Source: Mariannaea sp. PMI_226 (lineage: Eukaryota > Ascomycota > Sordariomycetes > Hypocreales > Nectriaceae). Taken from it: a DNA stretch of 64,000 bases. Numbering within the stretch: the stretch's first letter is position 1; each line of letters begins with the position of its first letter. The notes beneath the pieces are model-generated. The model did not search any database and was not told where the DNA came from. It saw nothing but the letters and a program-made list of their open reading frames with translations. This document shows positions 36,719-48,398 of the stretch, piece by piece. Both the position numbers and the translations under genes were made by a program. Where the stretch lies: NCBI GenBank assembly GCA_024336345.1, contig JANFOG010000004.1:992001-1056000 (forward strand). Reading direction: 5' to 3'.

Positions 36719-38676
36719 ATGACTCTCTTCGCTTCTCCTGCTCCGTCGGCAATGTCGCATCTCGTTGCGCGCCGCCTCAATTGCTGCGCCTGGCGGTGCA
36801 GTCGAACTCTCACCACTTCCAGCAAAACGCCAGCAGCAGCTGTTGCCCCTCCTACTCCCAGAACAGCTCGGCGGGCACATGCTCTTTACCCATTAGCCAC
36901 ATACGACCGGCGACACCTCCTCGATGGCCGACGATTCTACTCTTCGAAGCCCCTCAATTCTGACATTGCCGTCCTCGGTGGTGGTTTGACCGGTCTCACC
37001 ACCGCCTACTACCTGGCCAAGAAGCTCCCACCTTCGGTCAACATCACTCTCTATGAGGCGAGCAACCGGCTGGGCGGATGGGTTCGAACAGAACGACACC
37101 CCGTCGACATCGGTGGCAAGAAGGGCACCGTTCTCTTCGAGCGCGGCCCACGCTCATTGACATCCCTCGACGGCAACTACTGGCGTTACGACGACGTCGT
37201 GCTCTATGATCTGGCTCGGACACCCTCTCAACTGCCGCACCCCATGTCCGCTGGCTAACACTCATTTCAGTGCCTGGATCTCGGTCTCAGTCTGAAGACG
37301 CCCCCAGTATTGCCGCGATACATCTACTATCCAGACCACCTGGTGCCGCTGCCTCCGCATATCCCATTCTTCGATCTCATCCGTGAACCCCTCTTCACAC
37401 AAAACATCCCCGCCGCCATCGTCATGTTTTTCAAGAAGCTCTTCAAGTCCAGCGACCCCGCGAACGTCCCCAACAAGGACTTGTCCATCTCCGACTGGCT
37501 GTACGAGCTCTCCAACAGCCGGCATGCCGCCGGAACGATGGCCTCGGCTGTTATTCACGGCATATACGGCGGTGACATTGACAAGCTCAGCGCCCGAAGT
37601 GTCTTTGATCGGTTCTTCTGGGGGTGGTATCTCCCTGATCCGCCTCAGGGCATGCGTCTCATGCCACAGGCTGAGATGGAGGTTCTGGATACGCTGGGCA
37701 AGGACAAACAGATTCAGAGCATGGCTTTGAAGCCCAAGGGTGCGCTCATGGACTTTGGTGCTGCTGGCATGCAGTCATTACCCGATGCCCTGGTGGCTGC
37801 GCTCCAAGAACAAAGCAATGTTACGATCAAGCTGAATTCACCCATCACGTCTATTAAGCTAGACACAGACAAGGATAAACTGGAGGTATGCTCTTCAATT
37901 TTAAGCAATATCGGTAATGCTGGTTTGTGTCACTAACGAATTCGGCTCTCTTCTAGATCACCTCCGGTGACAAAGATGGACGTCCTGATGTATATCACAA
38001 GGTCATTTCTACCATGACAGCTCAGGACCTTGCCCGTGCTGCTGATGGCAAACTGCCAACTCTCGCCAAGTCAGAAGCGGTTGATATCATGACCGTCAAT
38101 TTGTGGTTCCCCGACGAGGATATCAAGCCTCCAGGCACCGGCTATCTCATCCCCCGCACCGTTGCCCCAGAGGTCAACCCCGACCACGTCCTTGGCGTCT
38201 TCTTCGACTCCGACGTCCAGACCCGCGGCCCCGATGAGCCCGCCGGCACTAAGCTCTTCGTCCTCATGGGAGGCCACTACTACCAACAGCCCGGCGTCTC
38301 CCCGCCATCCGAGACAGAGGCCATTGCCCAGGCTCGCTCCGTTCTCGAGCGCCACCTTGGCATCTCCCGTGACCGTCCCTGCCACGCCGTTGCCCGTCTT
38401 GCCAAGCAGTGCATCCCCCAGCACTACGTCGGCCACCAGGAGAGCATGGTTGAGGCTCAGCGCGAGCTGCGCGGCGCCTACGGAGGACGCCTCGCCGTGG
38501 CCGGAGGCTCGTACACGCGCATCGGCGCCGTCGCCGCCCTGCGCGCTGGGTATGACATTGCACACCATATGACCAAGGAGAATTGGCTTGACGTGACGGG
38601 CATTGACGAGATTGCGTCCGGTGCCTTTAGCTTTACCATGAAGGCCGAGGACGAGGTTCTTGTGCGGCGGCGATAG
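36719..38676 (+). CDS. Protoporphyrinogen oxidase (heme biosynthesis, Hem14-like)
   Basis: This FAD enzyme oxidises protoporphyrinogen IX to protoporphyrin IX in mitochondria. Three exons are used: 36719 to 37213 (or 37198), 37271-37885, and 37957-38676, giving 609 (or 604) aa. A long Ser/Thr/Arg-rich presequence (about 1-80) is followed by the FAD-binding fold DIAVLGGGLTGLTTAYYLA and YEASNRLGGWVRTE, then FERGPRSL. The next segments YIYYPDHLVPLP, SAVIHGIYGGDIDKLS and MQSLPDALV fit the family. The C-terminal AVAGGSYTRIGA binds the FAD. Intron 2 (71 nt) is canonical with a CACTAACG branch. Intron 1 is odd: the only frame-keeping GT donor (37199, GTGCTC) would delete the conserved VLYDL. A GC donor at 37214 keeps it and gives a 57-nt intron with a GGCTAACAC branch. 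Confidence 0.93.
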
Positions 38677-39098
38677 AGAGAATGAGCAGACGTACAAGAA
38701 AGAAAGAGAGAAAGAAGAGGGTCCATTGTGTGAAAAAGAAAAATCACCTAGACGATGGGGGAAAATAAAGATAAAACACGTAGAGTTTCTCAGCTCAGCT
38801 GGATGAGTATCAACCTCACCTTTGTACAATATTACGACATGCGTTCAAACACACACAAAACTGGAGTTGCAAGCCTACTCCTGGAACCAAAATCAAATCT
38901 TTCTGATGAGGTATCATATGGTATCATTAAGCTTCTTTTCTTTTTTTAAAAAAAGGCATTGAAAAAAAAAGCAAAACAAGAGAACCGCTTGTTCCGTCCC
39001 ATCTCTCCAAAGTACCTATGTCCCATCCTGTAGTATATATACACACATCGCTATGCAACCCAACTGCCATCCCGTAACCAGGCCGTCTATATTGTCGT
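38677..39098. other. Convergent intergenic region, protoporphyrinogen oxidase / Med14
   Basis: This is about 0.42 kb between converging stop codons. It is AT-rich with A- and T-runs near 38936-38970, consistent with two facing transcript ends. No gene is visible. Confidence 0.6.
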
Positions 39099-42000
39099 TC
39101 ACATAGCAGCGGCATTCTTGAGAGCGAGCGACCGGATGGCATCATCCATGGCCGTCAGCATCTTTACCACGCCCTTGACGGGCCGAGCAGCGGCGCTCGT
39201 GCCAAGACCATGCCAGTCCCCGCCCTTGGCCTCCCAAAGAGTCTTGAGCAACGGCGTGAATTCGTCTTCCATGAGTGAGTTTGATGATCCTGAGGGTGAT
39301 CGCCACATGTGCCACCAAGGCTCGCCACGACGCACTTTGATGCGCACTTCGAGAACGAGCTGTCGTGTTGGCTGCGTCCCATCGCTTGACCCTGCAAGGG
39401 TGTAACGGATGCTCATCCAGTCGATGGTCTTCATAGAGAACTCGACGTGCCCCTGTTCCTGGGTTTGAATATTAGCCCACGATGCTTCGATCCTCTGAAT
39501 CGCGTCTAAAGCAGGCAGTGAGGCAGGCAACCAGACCATGAGGGCCTCAATGCCGCCCTCGGTATTGACGAGACCCTGCATGAGATCCGCAACCCTAAGA
39601 TGCGGATTGCCCTCCTGCAACTTGACGTCGATATTATCCTTTGAAAGATCCAAGACGACACTCCATCGTTGCTGATCTTGTGGCTGCGATTGATCCTCAC
39701 TCCGGTCTTGAGAAGAGTCGGTGTAAGAGAAGGCAACCTCTCGAAGAGATACGCGATCGCTCTGTATGGTTCCCTTCGCCTTATCCATCGACTCCAAGAA
39801 ATTGACGAACCGATCGACCGCCTTGACTCTAGACTTTAGAGTAGGTAGGATAGGCTCTCCAATGGCATGTCGAATGCGAAGACGGAACTCGCCCTTTCGA
39901 GGATTGTAGTGTACGTCATCATCGACCACAGCTTTCAGGCTGCTAAATTTGGCCGGCTTTCGCACTCTGATAATGGCGTCAGATGTGCACATCAAGGATG
40001 TAGCAGAAGCGCCGTCGGGGGTTGTGGGGTTCTTCGTAGGTGACTGAACACCCCTGAATTGGATGGTGACAACATCATTCGCCCATGCCTGTCTCCCTGA
40101 GATATCAAGCCCAGTGATGGGTCTCACAATCGACGCCAATTTGGTGGAATCGAGGCTGGAACCAGCCCGGCCATTTGCATTCTTGCCGTCTTTCTCAACA
40201 CTGTCAAACACCATGGATGGGAAAACACCTGATAGGGCAATTTCGATGGATGGTAGCCGGATCTGCTGTGGCAGAGACCAGTTCTTGACCTGGTTTGGTC
40301 TGCTCTTAATATGGTTCTGATGAAGCTCACGCATGTCGACAGACTGGGCAATCATGCCAGTTGCAAACAGAGTCAGGTTATCCCAGAATGCATCTGATAG
40401 ATCAGGGTGGCCCTTGTTCAGCGGAAGCCTAGCGTGAAACCTCGTGGGCTGATTTGGTATCTGGCGGTTACTGAGAATATGGTTAGCCGCGAGCTCGGTG
40501 CAGACCGGTAGTTTTTGTGGGATTTTATAACACTTACACCTCGAGAAGCAGCCACTCATCGCCATTGAGGCTTAACATCACCATGACAAACCAGTTCGGG
40601 CCCCATCCGTCTCTACGTAGCCAGATAGTTTTGGTCCATTCACGCGTTTTCGTCACAGACCGGAGTTCTTCGTTGTTCAGGGGGCATTTTTCCGTCTTCC
40701 AACCCATAGTACCTCCTCGACGGTTGAGTTCATCTTCCATAAAGCTGCACCGTACGTTTTCTAGACATGAAACCCCGTCGTTTGTTGGGTTCTTTCCGTT
40801 GTTGAGCTGAAGCTCAAATTGATAGGTAAATTTGGAGTGAGGCTTGACAGCAAACAAGCCGGTGGTAGGTTCGATGAGCAACGCCGCGCTGTCCTTGTAG
40901 CCAACCTGCATAGTAAGGGATGATGCAGCAGGGTCTGATTGTGACATATGCAGCACCATGCCTGCTTCGCGATTACGGAATCGCGCAGCTGTCTGGAGCT
41001 TGGCATGAATGCTACTCAGAATGTGCTCGATATGGTGCCCGATGACGGTTCGAAGAAGCTTTTCAGTCGACAAGATATCTGTGTCAAAGAGTATATCTAC
41101 ATCCTTGACCTCCTTATTATCTCGATACCACTTGGCTGTCAAGAAACTTGAGTGTTGTTTACTAGCTTCACCCTTCTGTTTTCGGGCGCTGTTGACCGCA
41201 ACCAGAACCCAACTCTTCGGATCGTTTGGAGAAGCTCGTGAAGTCCAGTATTGAATAGCCAAAGCACGATTCAGGGGCTCGACCATCAAGGTACCAGTCC
41301 ACGCCCCCTTGCTGAGTTGAATTGCTTGACGTTTGAGTTCATTTAGTTTGTGCGTCAAAACGAACTCGTGAAGGAATTGATAACAGCCAGCCAAACCATC
41401 TTTACTAAGGGCATCATTGACATATCCTTCAAGGAAGTTTTTCAAGGATTCTGGGAGAGTGGATGCAGATGGACTGAAGCTGAACCTGAAATCGATGAAC
41501 CAGAACTGCTTTTCAAAATCTTCATCCGCAATGGTAAGATCGACCTCAAACTCGCCAGGTACTTTGAACGTAACTCGGCCTGCACTGATCTCATAATTTC
41601 GGAACTGAGATGGTATCTTGTCGAAATCTTCCAGGTTCAATCTTAGGCATAGCAGGGTATTAAGATCATCAATCCATTTGATTTGTTCCCCAGCTGTCAA
41701 AGGGGGAGGTTCGATGTATTGAAGCTGTGAGTAGGGTTAGCTGGGTTGTCTTTCACGTTGAGATTTTAAAAACGTACATCTGGCATCCAAGCAGCCTTTC
41801 CAGTTGAGAGAACCTGTAGAGCAGTTTTCAAATCGGGGCTTGGCATACGAGCAAATGTCAAATCCCGCTTGACATTGACAATATTGTCCAAGGCTGCGTC
41901 GAAAAGTAACCTTTGTTGATCGATGTGGAATTTTAAATCGATAAGTTTGCTGACCATTTCGGACTTCCTGCTCCATTCTGTAATAACAAGAGCTTTGACC

Positions 42001-42515
42001 CATTTGGTGTGCATGTCCTGTGCGAATGTCAGGAGAGACGACTTCTTTCGGAGGTTTTCGGTCGATGCATCGTCAGGTAGGGTGCTGGGAAGAGCACCAG
42101 CAAGCGAGGAAGTCCCATTAGCAGCGCTCGCCGGGAGTGGCATCTTTGCTAATTCGGCAATCTTGTCTTGAAGGGAGTTATGGCATGTTTGAGCGAGTCG
42201 CGTGAGGAGGAGGGACAAAGGTACAAAGCCTTGTGTGATGTGAACAATTTCGTCCGGGAGATCGTTCATTCTGGGCGTTTTCTCAATTACGTCTTGACCT
42301 GAAGGTAGATGCTGTTGTGATCCGTTCATCTCAGGACCGCCTCCATTAACGGCGTGTCCAGCAGCATCTGCCGCCGCTGCAGACTGGCCCTTCTCCGTAG
42401 CATTCCATTGCCCGGGCACGCCCGCACCGTTTACACCGTTGACTTTTGAGTCTCGGTCATGATCAGTGCGCGCGCCATTCTGGCCGCCATTTTCCATGTT
42501 GATGATGCCCGGCAT
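39099..42515 (-). CDS. Mediator complex subunit 14 (Rgr1-like)
   Basis: Med14 is the architectural backbone of Mediator, linking head, middle and tail modules for RNA polymerase II transcription. Three exons, 42515-41778, 41724-40538 and 40470-39099, have introns of 53 and 67 nt (the first with a GCTAACC branch) and give 1098 aa. A disordered, Gly/Asn-rich N-terminus precedes the conserved Med14 start LPDEIVHITQGFVPLSLLLTRL and WVKALVITEWSRKSEMVSKLIDLK. The splice at 40470/40538 joins NGDEWLLLEV to NRQIPNQPTRFHARLPL. The MPGIIN start at 42515 is the first ATG. A second in-frame ATG (MENGG) lies six codons later. The N-terminal block matches Med14 strongly; the long remainder diverges quickly across fungi and is assigned by continuity. 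Confidence 0.92.
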
Positions 42516-43885
42516 TCAACGGTTCGCTATGGAATCTGGGTGCTCCTAGAGGCGTACAGACGAGGACTCTGCGTCCCCCGGGAGCGTAGCGGAGGTGGCT
42601 CTTCGTCGTGTCGCTTATCCGCTGCTTGGTGTCATGAAAGAGCAAGTTGCTAATCCTCAAGCACGAGCTCGGTGCTGCATGACAATCGGGATCGCCTGCA
42701 CCAAGCACGAATCGGTGGCAGTGTGGGAATGGATCGCAAGGAATTAACGAAAAGAAGATGACGGTAGGTATTCGCTGTAAGGACTGTCGCTTTCGTGCTC
42801 GCTTGCCGCCAAGGGCTTCGCGTAGAATCGGTTTGAGGCCCCAAACGAAGGTGAAATCTCGAGAATCGAAGGGGGCGCGAGGGTCGTTGCGCTCGAAATC
42901 CGGGATGGTTTGATATCGTTGGCGCACTTGTAATATATGCTATCGCCTTTCTCGGGAGTCGCGAAATTCTTGCGACGCGACTGTGCGCACTTGATGAAGG
43001 GAGAGATGCGATATGGATGGTTGTTGGTCTGTAGGGTGCCTTTGTCGATTTTCCCAAAGTAACACAACTTGCCGAAGGGTAGCGATGGGTAACAACTGGG
43101 TCATGTGAGATTGGGAGCGCACAGACCAGGAAAAAGTCAAAGATATCAAGAAACAAACGCGAAAGTTTGGGAGGCGGCGTTGAGCGCATGATTATGTCAG
43201 CATACGGATGTTTGTTTTTGGACAGAAAGGGTACTTCGTAGAGGTACCCATAAGCCAGGTTGGGTCAGGTATGGCGTCGGGGGCTACTAATATTTAGTTT
43301 ATTATCAATTGGTAGGCTACTTTGAGCGTCGCATCATGGTTCCATCATCCTCCTATGTCCTATGTGTAGGGATACGTCTATGAACTACCATTTACGTCAG
43401 GTACCTTACCGACCAACCTATCTACCTTGATTGCCCAGGTATCATGTGGTAGCCAAAAAGGGTGTCTTGGGATCAGTGCAGATTGGTCGCCTCGATAGAT
43501 GGCCAATATTTTAATGATGGGCACATTGCAATTACGGTTCGCGGATTGAGATGGGAAATCCTTTTGCTCTACATTACCATCCTGCAGCGGCCTGAGCAAA
43601 ATCAAATATCGGAGTACATCTAAGAAGTCCAAAAAGTCGTTGCCAAATATCTCGCCATAATAACCCCCCCCTTTTCATTGTTTGCATATCATAATTTTCA
43701 TCCATTGCCGATGCCGTACAGGCTGTTTACAGCACCAATCGTCATTTCATTGTCCGAGATCGATCGGAAAGTGTTGGGAAATGCCATGTGGAATTAACTA
43801 GAACATACTGTTACCACAACTCATCCCAATTGATTTGAAACACCAAAGGTAAACAAACTTGCGCGCGTTGGCTGACCCGTGATAC
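42516..43885. promoter_or_regulatory. Med14 promoter and G6PD 3' region
   Basis: This is about 1.37 kb between tandem minus-strand genes. The part near 42516-43190 is GC-richer and probably carries the Med14 promoter; a 179-codon minus frame there has no recognisable features. Further away it becomes AT-rich, with TAGGTACC-type words near 43239 and 43399, and ends in the 3' flank of the G6PD gene. Confidence 0.5.
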
Positions 43886-45802
43886 TTACAACTTGTTGGG
43901 AGTGGCAGAGGTGGTGGGCCACTGGTAACCAGCAGCATCGCTGAACTTGTAGCCATACGAAGCTGTGAAGTCATCCAGAACAGCGGGGCCACGAGATCCT
44001 GCGGCATGAGTTAGTATGAATGTTGGCTAGGAAAAAAAAAAAAAAAGGAAAAAGAAAGAAAAAGGGTAGAAATTTAAGCAGTTATCATACCATAGGGATA
44101 TTCCATGGGAATAATTTCCTTGTTATCATCAAGGTAGTGGAGGAGAGGAGTGAAGATTCTCCAGCTGGCGTCGAGCTCATCATCACGGACAAAGTTAGAT
44201 TGGTCGCCCTTCAAGCAGTCAAGAACCAGAGATTCGTAGGCCTCGGGGATCTTCAGGTCGGAGAATCGTCGGCGGTAAGTGAGATCAAGTTCTGTGACGA
44301 CAGTCTGCATGCTGAGACCGGGCAGCTTTGAGTTCATCTTGATGTAGACACTCTCGTTTGGCTGAATGCGCATGACAAGCTCGTTACGGGGAATATCCTT
44401 AAAAATACCCGAGGTAACATCCTTGAACTGAATTCGGATCTCCGTCTTTTGCTCATTGAGAGCCTTGCCAGCCTTGATGATAAAAGGAACACCATCCCAT
44501 CGCTCGTTCTTGATGTATGCGACGAGGGCACAGAAAGTGGGACATCGGGAATCCTTGGGGACAGTCTGGTCCTCTCGGTAAGCGGGCTTGGTGCCGTCCA
44601 GAGACTTTCCATATTGGCCAATGATGACATTCTTGGGTTCAATGGCGGGGATGGCTCGCAGAACTCGGACCTTCTCGTCACGGATGTCTTCAGCGTTGAA
44701 AGAGATGGGTCGCTCCATAGCAAGTAGTGTGAGAACTTGAAGCAAGTGGTTCTGCATGACATCTCGGATGATGCCAAACTCATCAAAGTAACCGCCACGG
44801 CCCTCAGTACCGAAAGGCTCCTTGAAGGTGATTTGGATGTTGTCGATGTGATGGCGGTTCCAGGTAGCGCCGAGGAACGAGTTACCAAAGCGAAGGATCA
44901 GGATGTTCTTTACCATTTCCTTACCCAGGTAGTGGTCAATTCGGAAAAGCTCTTGCTCGTTCCAGTCGGGCTCAAGAGACTTCTGCAGCTCGCGAGAGCT
45001 GGCAAGATCCTTTCCAAAAGGCTTCTCGACCTAGTAAGTTTGTCAGTACGGCCAAGTTCGATAATTCATTCGATCCCGACACAGCGATTCTACGCACAAT
45101 GACACGGGCAACGCCCTTCTTAGGATAGCAAATCTTCTTCAGGTGCTGAGAGACGATGGTGAAGACGCTAGGAGGCAGAGCCATGTAAAAGAGACGATGA
45201 GTTGCGGTTCGGTTTTGCTCAAGCTCCTCAAGATGCTTGTTCAGAACAAGGAACGACTCGTCCTTATCATACTGACCGGAGACGTAGGTGCAAAGCTTGC
45301 AGAACGCCTCAAGTTGCTGCTCTGATTCCTTGGTGGGGGTCTTCATGTAAGACTTGATACGCTTGAGGTACTCCTCGTGGTCCATCTTGGTACGAGCGTA
45401 TCCAACAATTCTGACATCTTGGGGGAGGAACTGGTTTCGGTACTGATATTACAATGTGGTTAGTCTCTTCTTCTGTTATCGCTTGCGCAATTGTCGCTTG
45501 GGGGTGTTGGCTGTTGAGGCTCACCAGACCAAAGAGCGCGGGGTACTATAGAGGTCCAATGTTAGCAAAACGCGGAAACGGGGATTACTTATATCAAGGT
45601 CATACCGTCTTCTTCTTGGCCAGATCACCGGAGGCTCCGAGCACGATAATAGTCGTGTTCTCCTTGAGCTCCATGGTACTAGAGTTGCCGGTTCAATTAG
45701 CTGAATGAGTCCAGAAGCTGAGGCGCGCCGCCATTGAGGCGAGACAAGCAGTCGCAGCTTAATGGTGGGGGTGAGCACGTACTGCTGACCTGAGGATTCC
45801 AT
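43886..45802 (-). CDS. Glucose-6-phosphate 1-dehydrogenase
   Basis: This cytosolic enzyme catalyses the first step of the oxidative pentose phosphate pathway and is a main NADPH source. Six exons, 45802-45783, 45678-45606, 45545-45525, 45442-45098, 45030-44091 and 43998-43886, give 503 aa. The NADP-binding GASGDLAKKK motif (about residues 21-30) is followed by FGLYRNQFLP. The active-site RIDHYLGKEMVKN motif is made in exon 5, followed by FGNSFLGATWNRHHIDN and IIKAGKALNE. Exon 3 is a 21-nt microexon (YPALFGL). The start at 45802 (GCCATGGAATCC) uses a strong GTACGTG donor after MESSGQ. Translation from the in-frame ATG at 45674 (MELKEN) is the alternative. The stop TAA at 43888 follows TPNKL. 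Confidence 0.96.
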
Positions 45803-45844
45803 GGCGACGGACTGTTAGGAAGAGACGAAAGGAGGAGCTCGAGA

Positions 45845-45855
45845 TTAGGGTTAGG
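45845..45855. promoter_or_regulatory. Telobox-like TTAGGGTTAGG in the G6PD leader/promoter
   Basis: Two overlapping TTAGG units sit 43 nt upstream of the G6PD ATG. Such interstitial telomere-like boxes can bind Tbf1/TRF-type factors. Function here is inferred from the motif only. Confidence 0.35.
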
Positions 45856-48192
45856 AAAGAGGGGTAATCAATGGCTTGGATGAGATACGATTATCGTGGG
45901 CAGGTTTGGGAGGCAAGCCGAAAGTGACGGAACAAGTAAAATAGAGCAGAGCAGAAGCTGGGCTGGGGAGAGATTTCTAAGGGAGGTGAGCAGCAGGGCC
46001 AGGAAGGTTTTATGACGACGGGAGCATGTAGCGTATGGGGAGCTAGAGCAATGGCTGCTGCCAGCGGCGGGGCAATGATGTACGAGCTTTCAGGTTCCTC
46101 ACTGCATACAGTTAAGGCTCTTGCAGGTGCCCGCAAAATCCGACTTAGGTATTAGCCCGCCAACAACCGGCCAATTCTGAGCCTCCCAGTCTTTTGAGCC
46201 TGAGCCTCTGAGGCCCCTGGGGGACACCATCATCCCCCGCTCGCTCCTCGGTGCCCCATATCCCGGCGCCAAAAAGTCGTCGACGGAGGTGGCACAGGAT
46301 AATACCCACCCTAGGTACCTACTTATCCATCGCCTCCTCCCTCCAGAACTGGGCTCCCATCTGCTTCGTGCGCATTTGTGAAGGCCTACAGCACTCCACC
46401 CTCTCAGGTTATCGAGACCCTTACCACGCAGTTGGTAATTACAAAGCATAGAGTTACGGCATACTACGTAACTCATAAATTCGATTGTTGCGTATCCAAA
46501 CCTGCCCCCCCTCTCCCTCTCCCCCTCCCCCTCATCACTTGGTTTCAGTAGGTTCTCACCATCTAAGGATTGGGCTATCCCTGGGCGGCTTGTGTATCAG
46601 CCATTGATTTACCGTCACTCTGTGTATCCAGGGTGAGTCTACCATTGGCCTTTTTATCCGACAGAAACTTGAGGATTTGAGACTTCCGTCTTCCCCTAAC
46701 CCCCCCCCGGTTGGTCCGGACTTGAATACCTCACCGAGTGCTCAGCTCGGCGAGCGAGGGTGAGGGGTGACAAAGGCGGAGTTAGTAGCACCGAGCTTGG
46801 ACGAGACACCCCAACATGGAACAGCTCGCTATGGTCCACACCCAGTTACACTGGAGCCGCCTTGATATCTGCGAGGCAAAGAGCACCGTTCATCAATTTG
46901 TCTGTATCGGCCTTGTCGCCGTGCTCGGCGGGCTTGCTCCCGTAGCACATTGGGTTTGATTTGGCGCCTAAAGTCTGGCATTTCATTGCAAGCCAGAGAG
47001 CCATTTTCGTCTTCATTGTCTACTCCTACTTCTTCTGCCTTGATTTTCCTTCCTTGGCCTCGGCGAATCGGCGACGAAGCGCAAGGGACAAGCCTGGGCA
47101 TTGGACCATGAGAAGACGTGCCGAAAAGGTCCCCCAATTAGATCCCTTCTGCACGGGCTAACCACGGCCTGAGCAGAGAGCTTGTTGGAGGAGCTGCCAT
47201 GGAGCGGCCCACTCCGAGCTGTCCGCAAAGACCTCCCCTCAACAACCCCAACTTCGAGGGACATAACCCTTGCTTGGTGCCGCACGTCACTTGACGTTAT
47301 CAAATACCTCGACTCACACTATTTTTCTCTGAGAGTACCTCAAAATCACTCCGTACATGTCGACCCTTTTATCCATGAAAGTTAAGGCGAGTTGCCTAAT
47401 CTCTCGGACATTGATGTCCGACTTTGCCAGCTTCGAAGTAAGTTGTCTGACAAAAGGGTTTGTGTCTGCACCCGCTCCAACCCCATCCCCGGTGTCGGCT
47501 TTGTTGAGCTTTGAAGCTATTGGGGCGGGAAAGACGACAAGAAAACAATCACAGGCGGATAATTGCACTTTGTCCAAGCTGGAATCATAGGCTGCGGGAA
47601 TTTCGTCTGGGTAACAGTTGTAGAACATCTCCACCAGCCTTCGGCACGGTGCCGTACTTGGGGCGTTACAATAAATTCGTAGACACCTTCTGCCTTGATG
47701 ATGCGATCCTGACAGAGACGCAGGATGCGTTACCAATCCACCCACTGTCCGACTCATCATATGCTAAAAAATGGTGCTGACGAATAACACTGATAAGAGA
47801 AAAAAAAGCAATGCCTATTTTGCATAGAGAAGGCCAGGTTTGAAAATAGTCTCAGCAGGCAGCCTTTGGTCATGTCCTGAGAATTGCCATTGAAGAATGC
47901 ACACAGAAATCGGGTATTTCACACACAAAGATTATGGAAGCAATTTGCTTGCTGATATCTTACTTATCAATCGTTCAATCTATGTTGAAACTAAATCAGG
48001 TAATGGTCACTCAATCCATCCCACCTGGTCCACGGTGAACCACCAGTTTCTCGGAAAATTGGGGGCATCTCACCGAAGCAAGTTCCGGAGTTAGTCCGAA
48101 GAAGCGTCTTGAGACTGTGGCTTGTGCGCTGTGGCTTGACTTAAAAGTGGCGGCGTGATAACCGATTTCGACCACAGACTTGAATTATATCC

Positions 48193-48200
48193 AACCCTAA
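48193..48200. promoter_or_regulatory. Telobox AACCCTAA in the eL33 promoter
   Basis: AACCCTAA lies about 200 nt upstream of the ribosomal protein ATG. This element is a known component of ribosomal protein promoters in many ascomycetes. Its position and the gene type support the call, but it is a short motif. Confidence 0.45.
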
Positions 48201-48398
48201 GCCCACACGTGATCCAAGGGCACATTTTTCGTGGTACGCATAGCGCCCACCACAACCGCATCCACCTAACCTCAGCCCGACATTCACGACATCAACGACG
48301 CGCAACAACAAGGTAAAGGTCTTTTAGGTAGGACATTTTCCTTCAGACTCTCACTCGCATTTGTTGTTTGAGAGGGCGGAAGCCACACCACAGTCAAG

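Larger units (their letters stand above)
45803..48398. promoter_or_regulatory. Divergent intergenic region between G6PD and eL33
   Basis: This 2.6 kb region holds two promoters. Near the G6PD start lies TTAGGGTTAGG (45845-45855). About 200 nt before the eL33 start lies AACCCTAA (48193-48200). A C/T-rich block lies near 46504-46535. A 148-codon minus frame at 47314-47760 has no recognisable domain and is not called. Confidence 0.5.

Noticed and set aside
42650..43189. 179-codon minus-strand open frame upstream of Med14
   Set aside because: Lies where the Med14 promoter must be and shows no conserved motif.
43816..43885. Possible further G6PD exon after a GTAAGT overlapping the stop (TTGTAAGT)
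   Set aside because: The protein already ends at the usual family C-terminus (TPNKL), and no plausible extra exon follows.
47314..47760. 148-codon minus-strand open frame between G6PD and eL33
   Set aside because: No recognised family, no clear splice partners, and Cys/Arg-rich composition unlike the neighbouring real genes. Not enough to call a gene.
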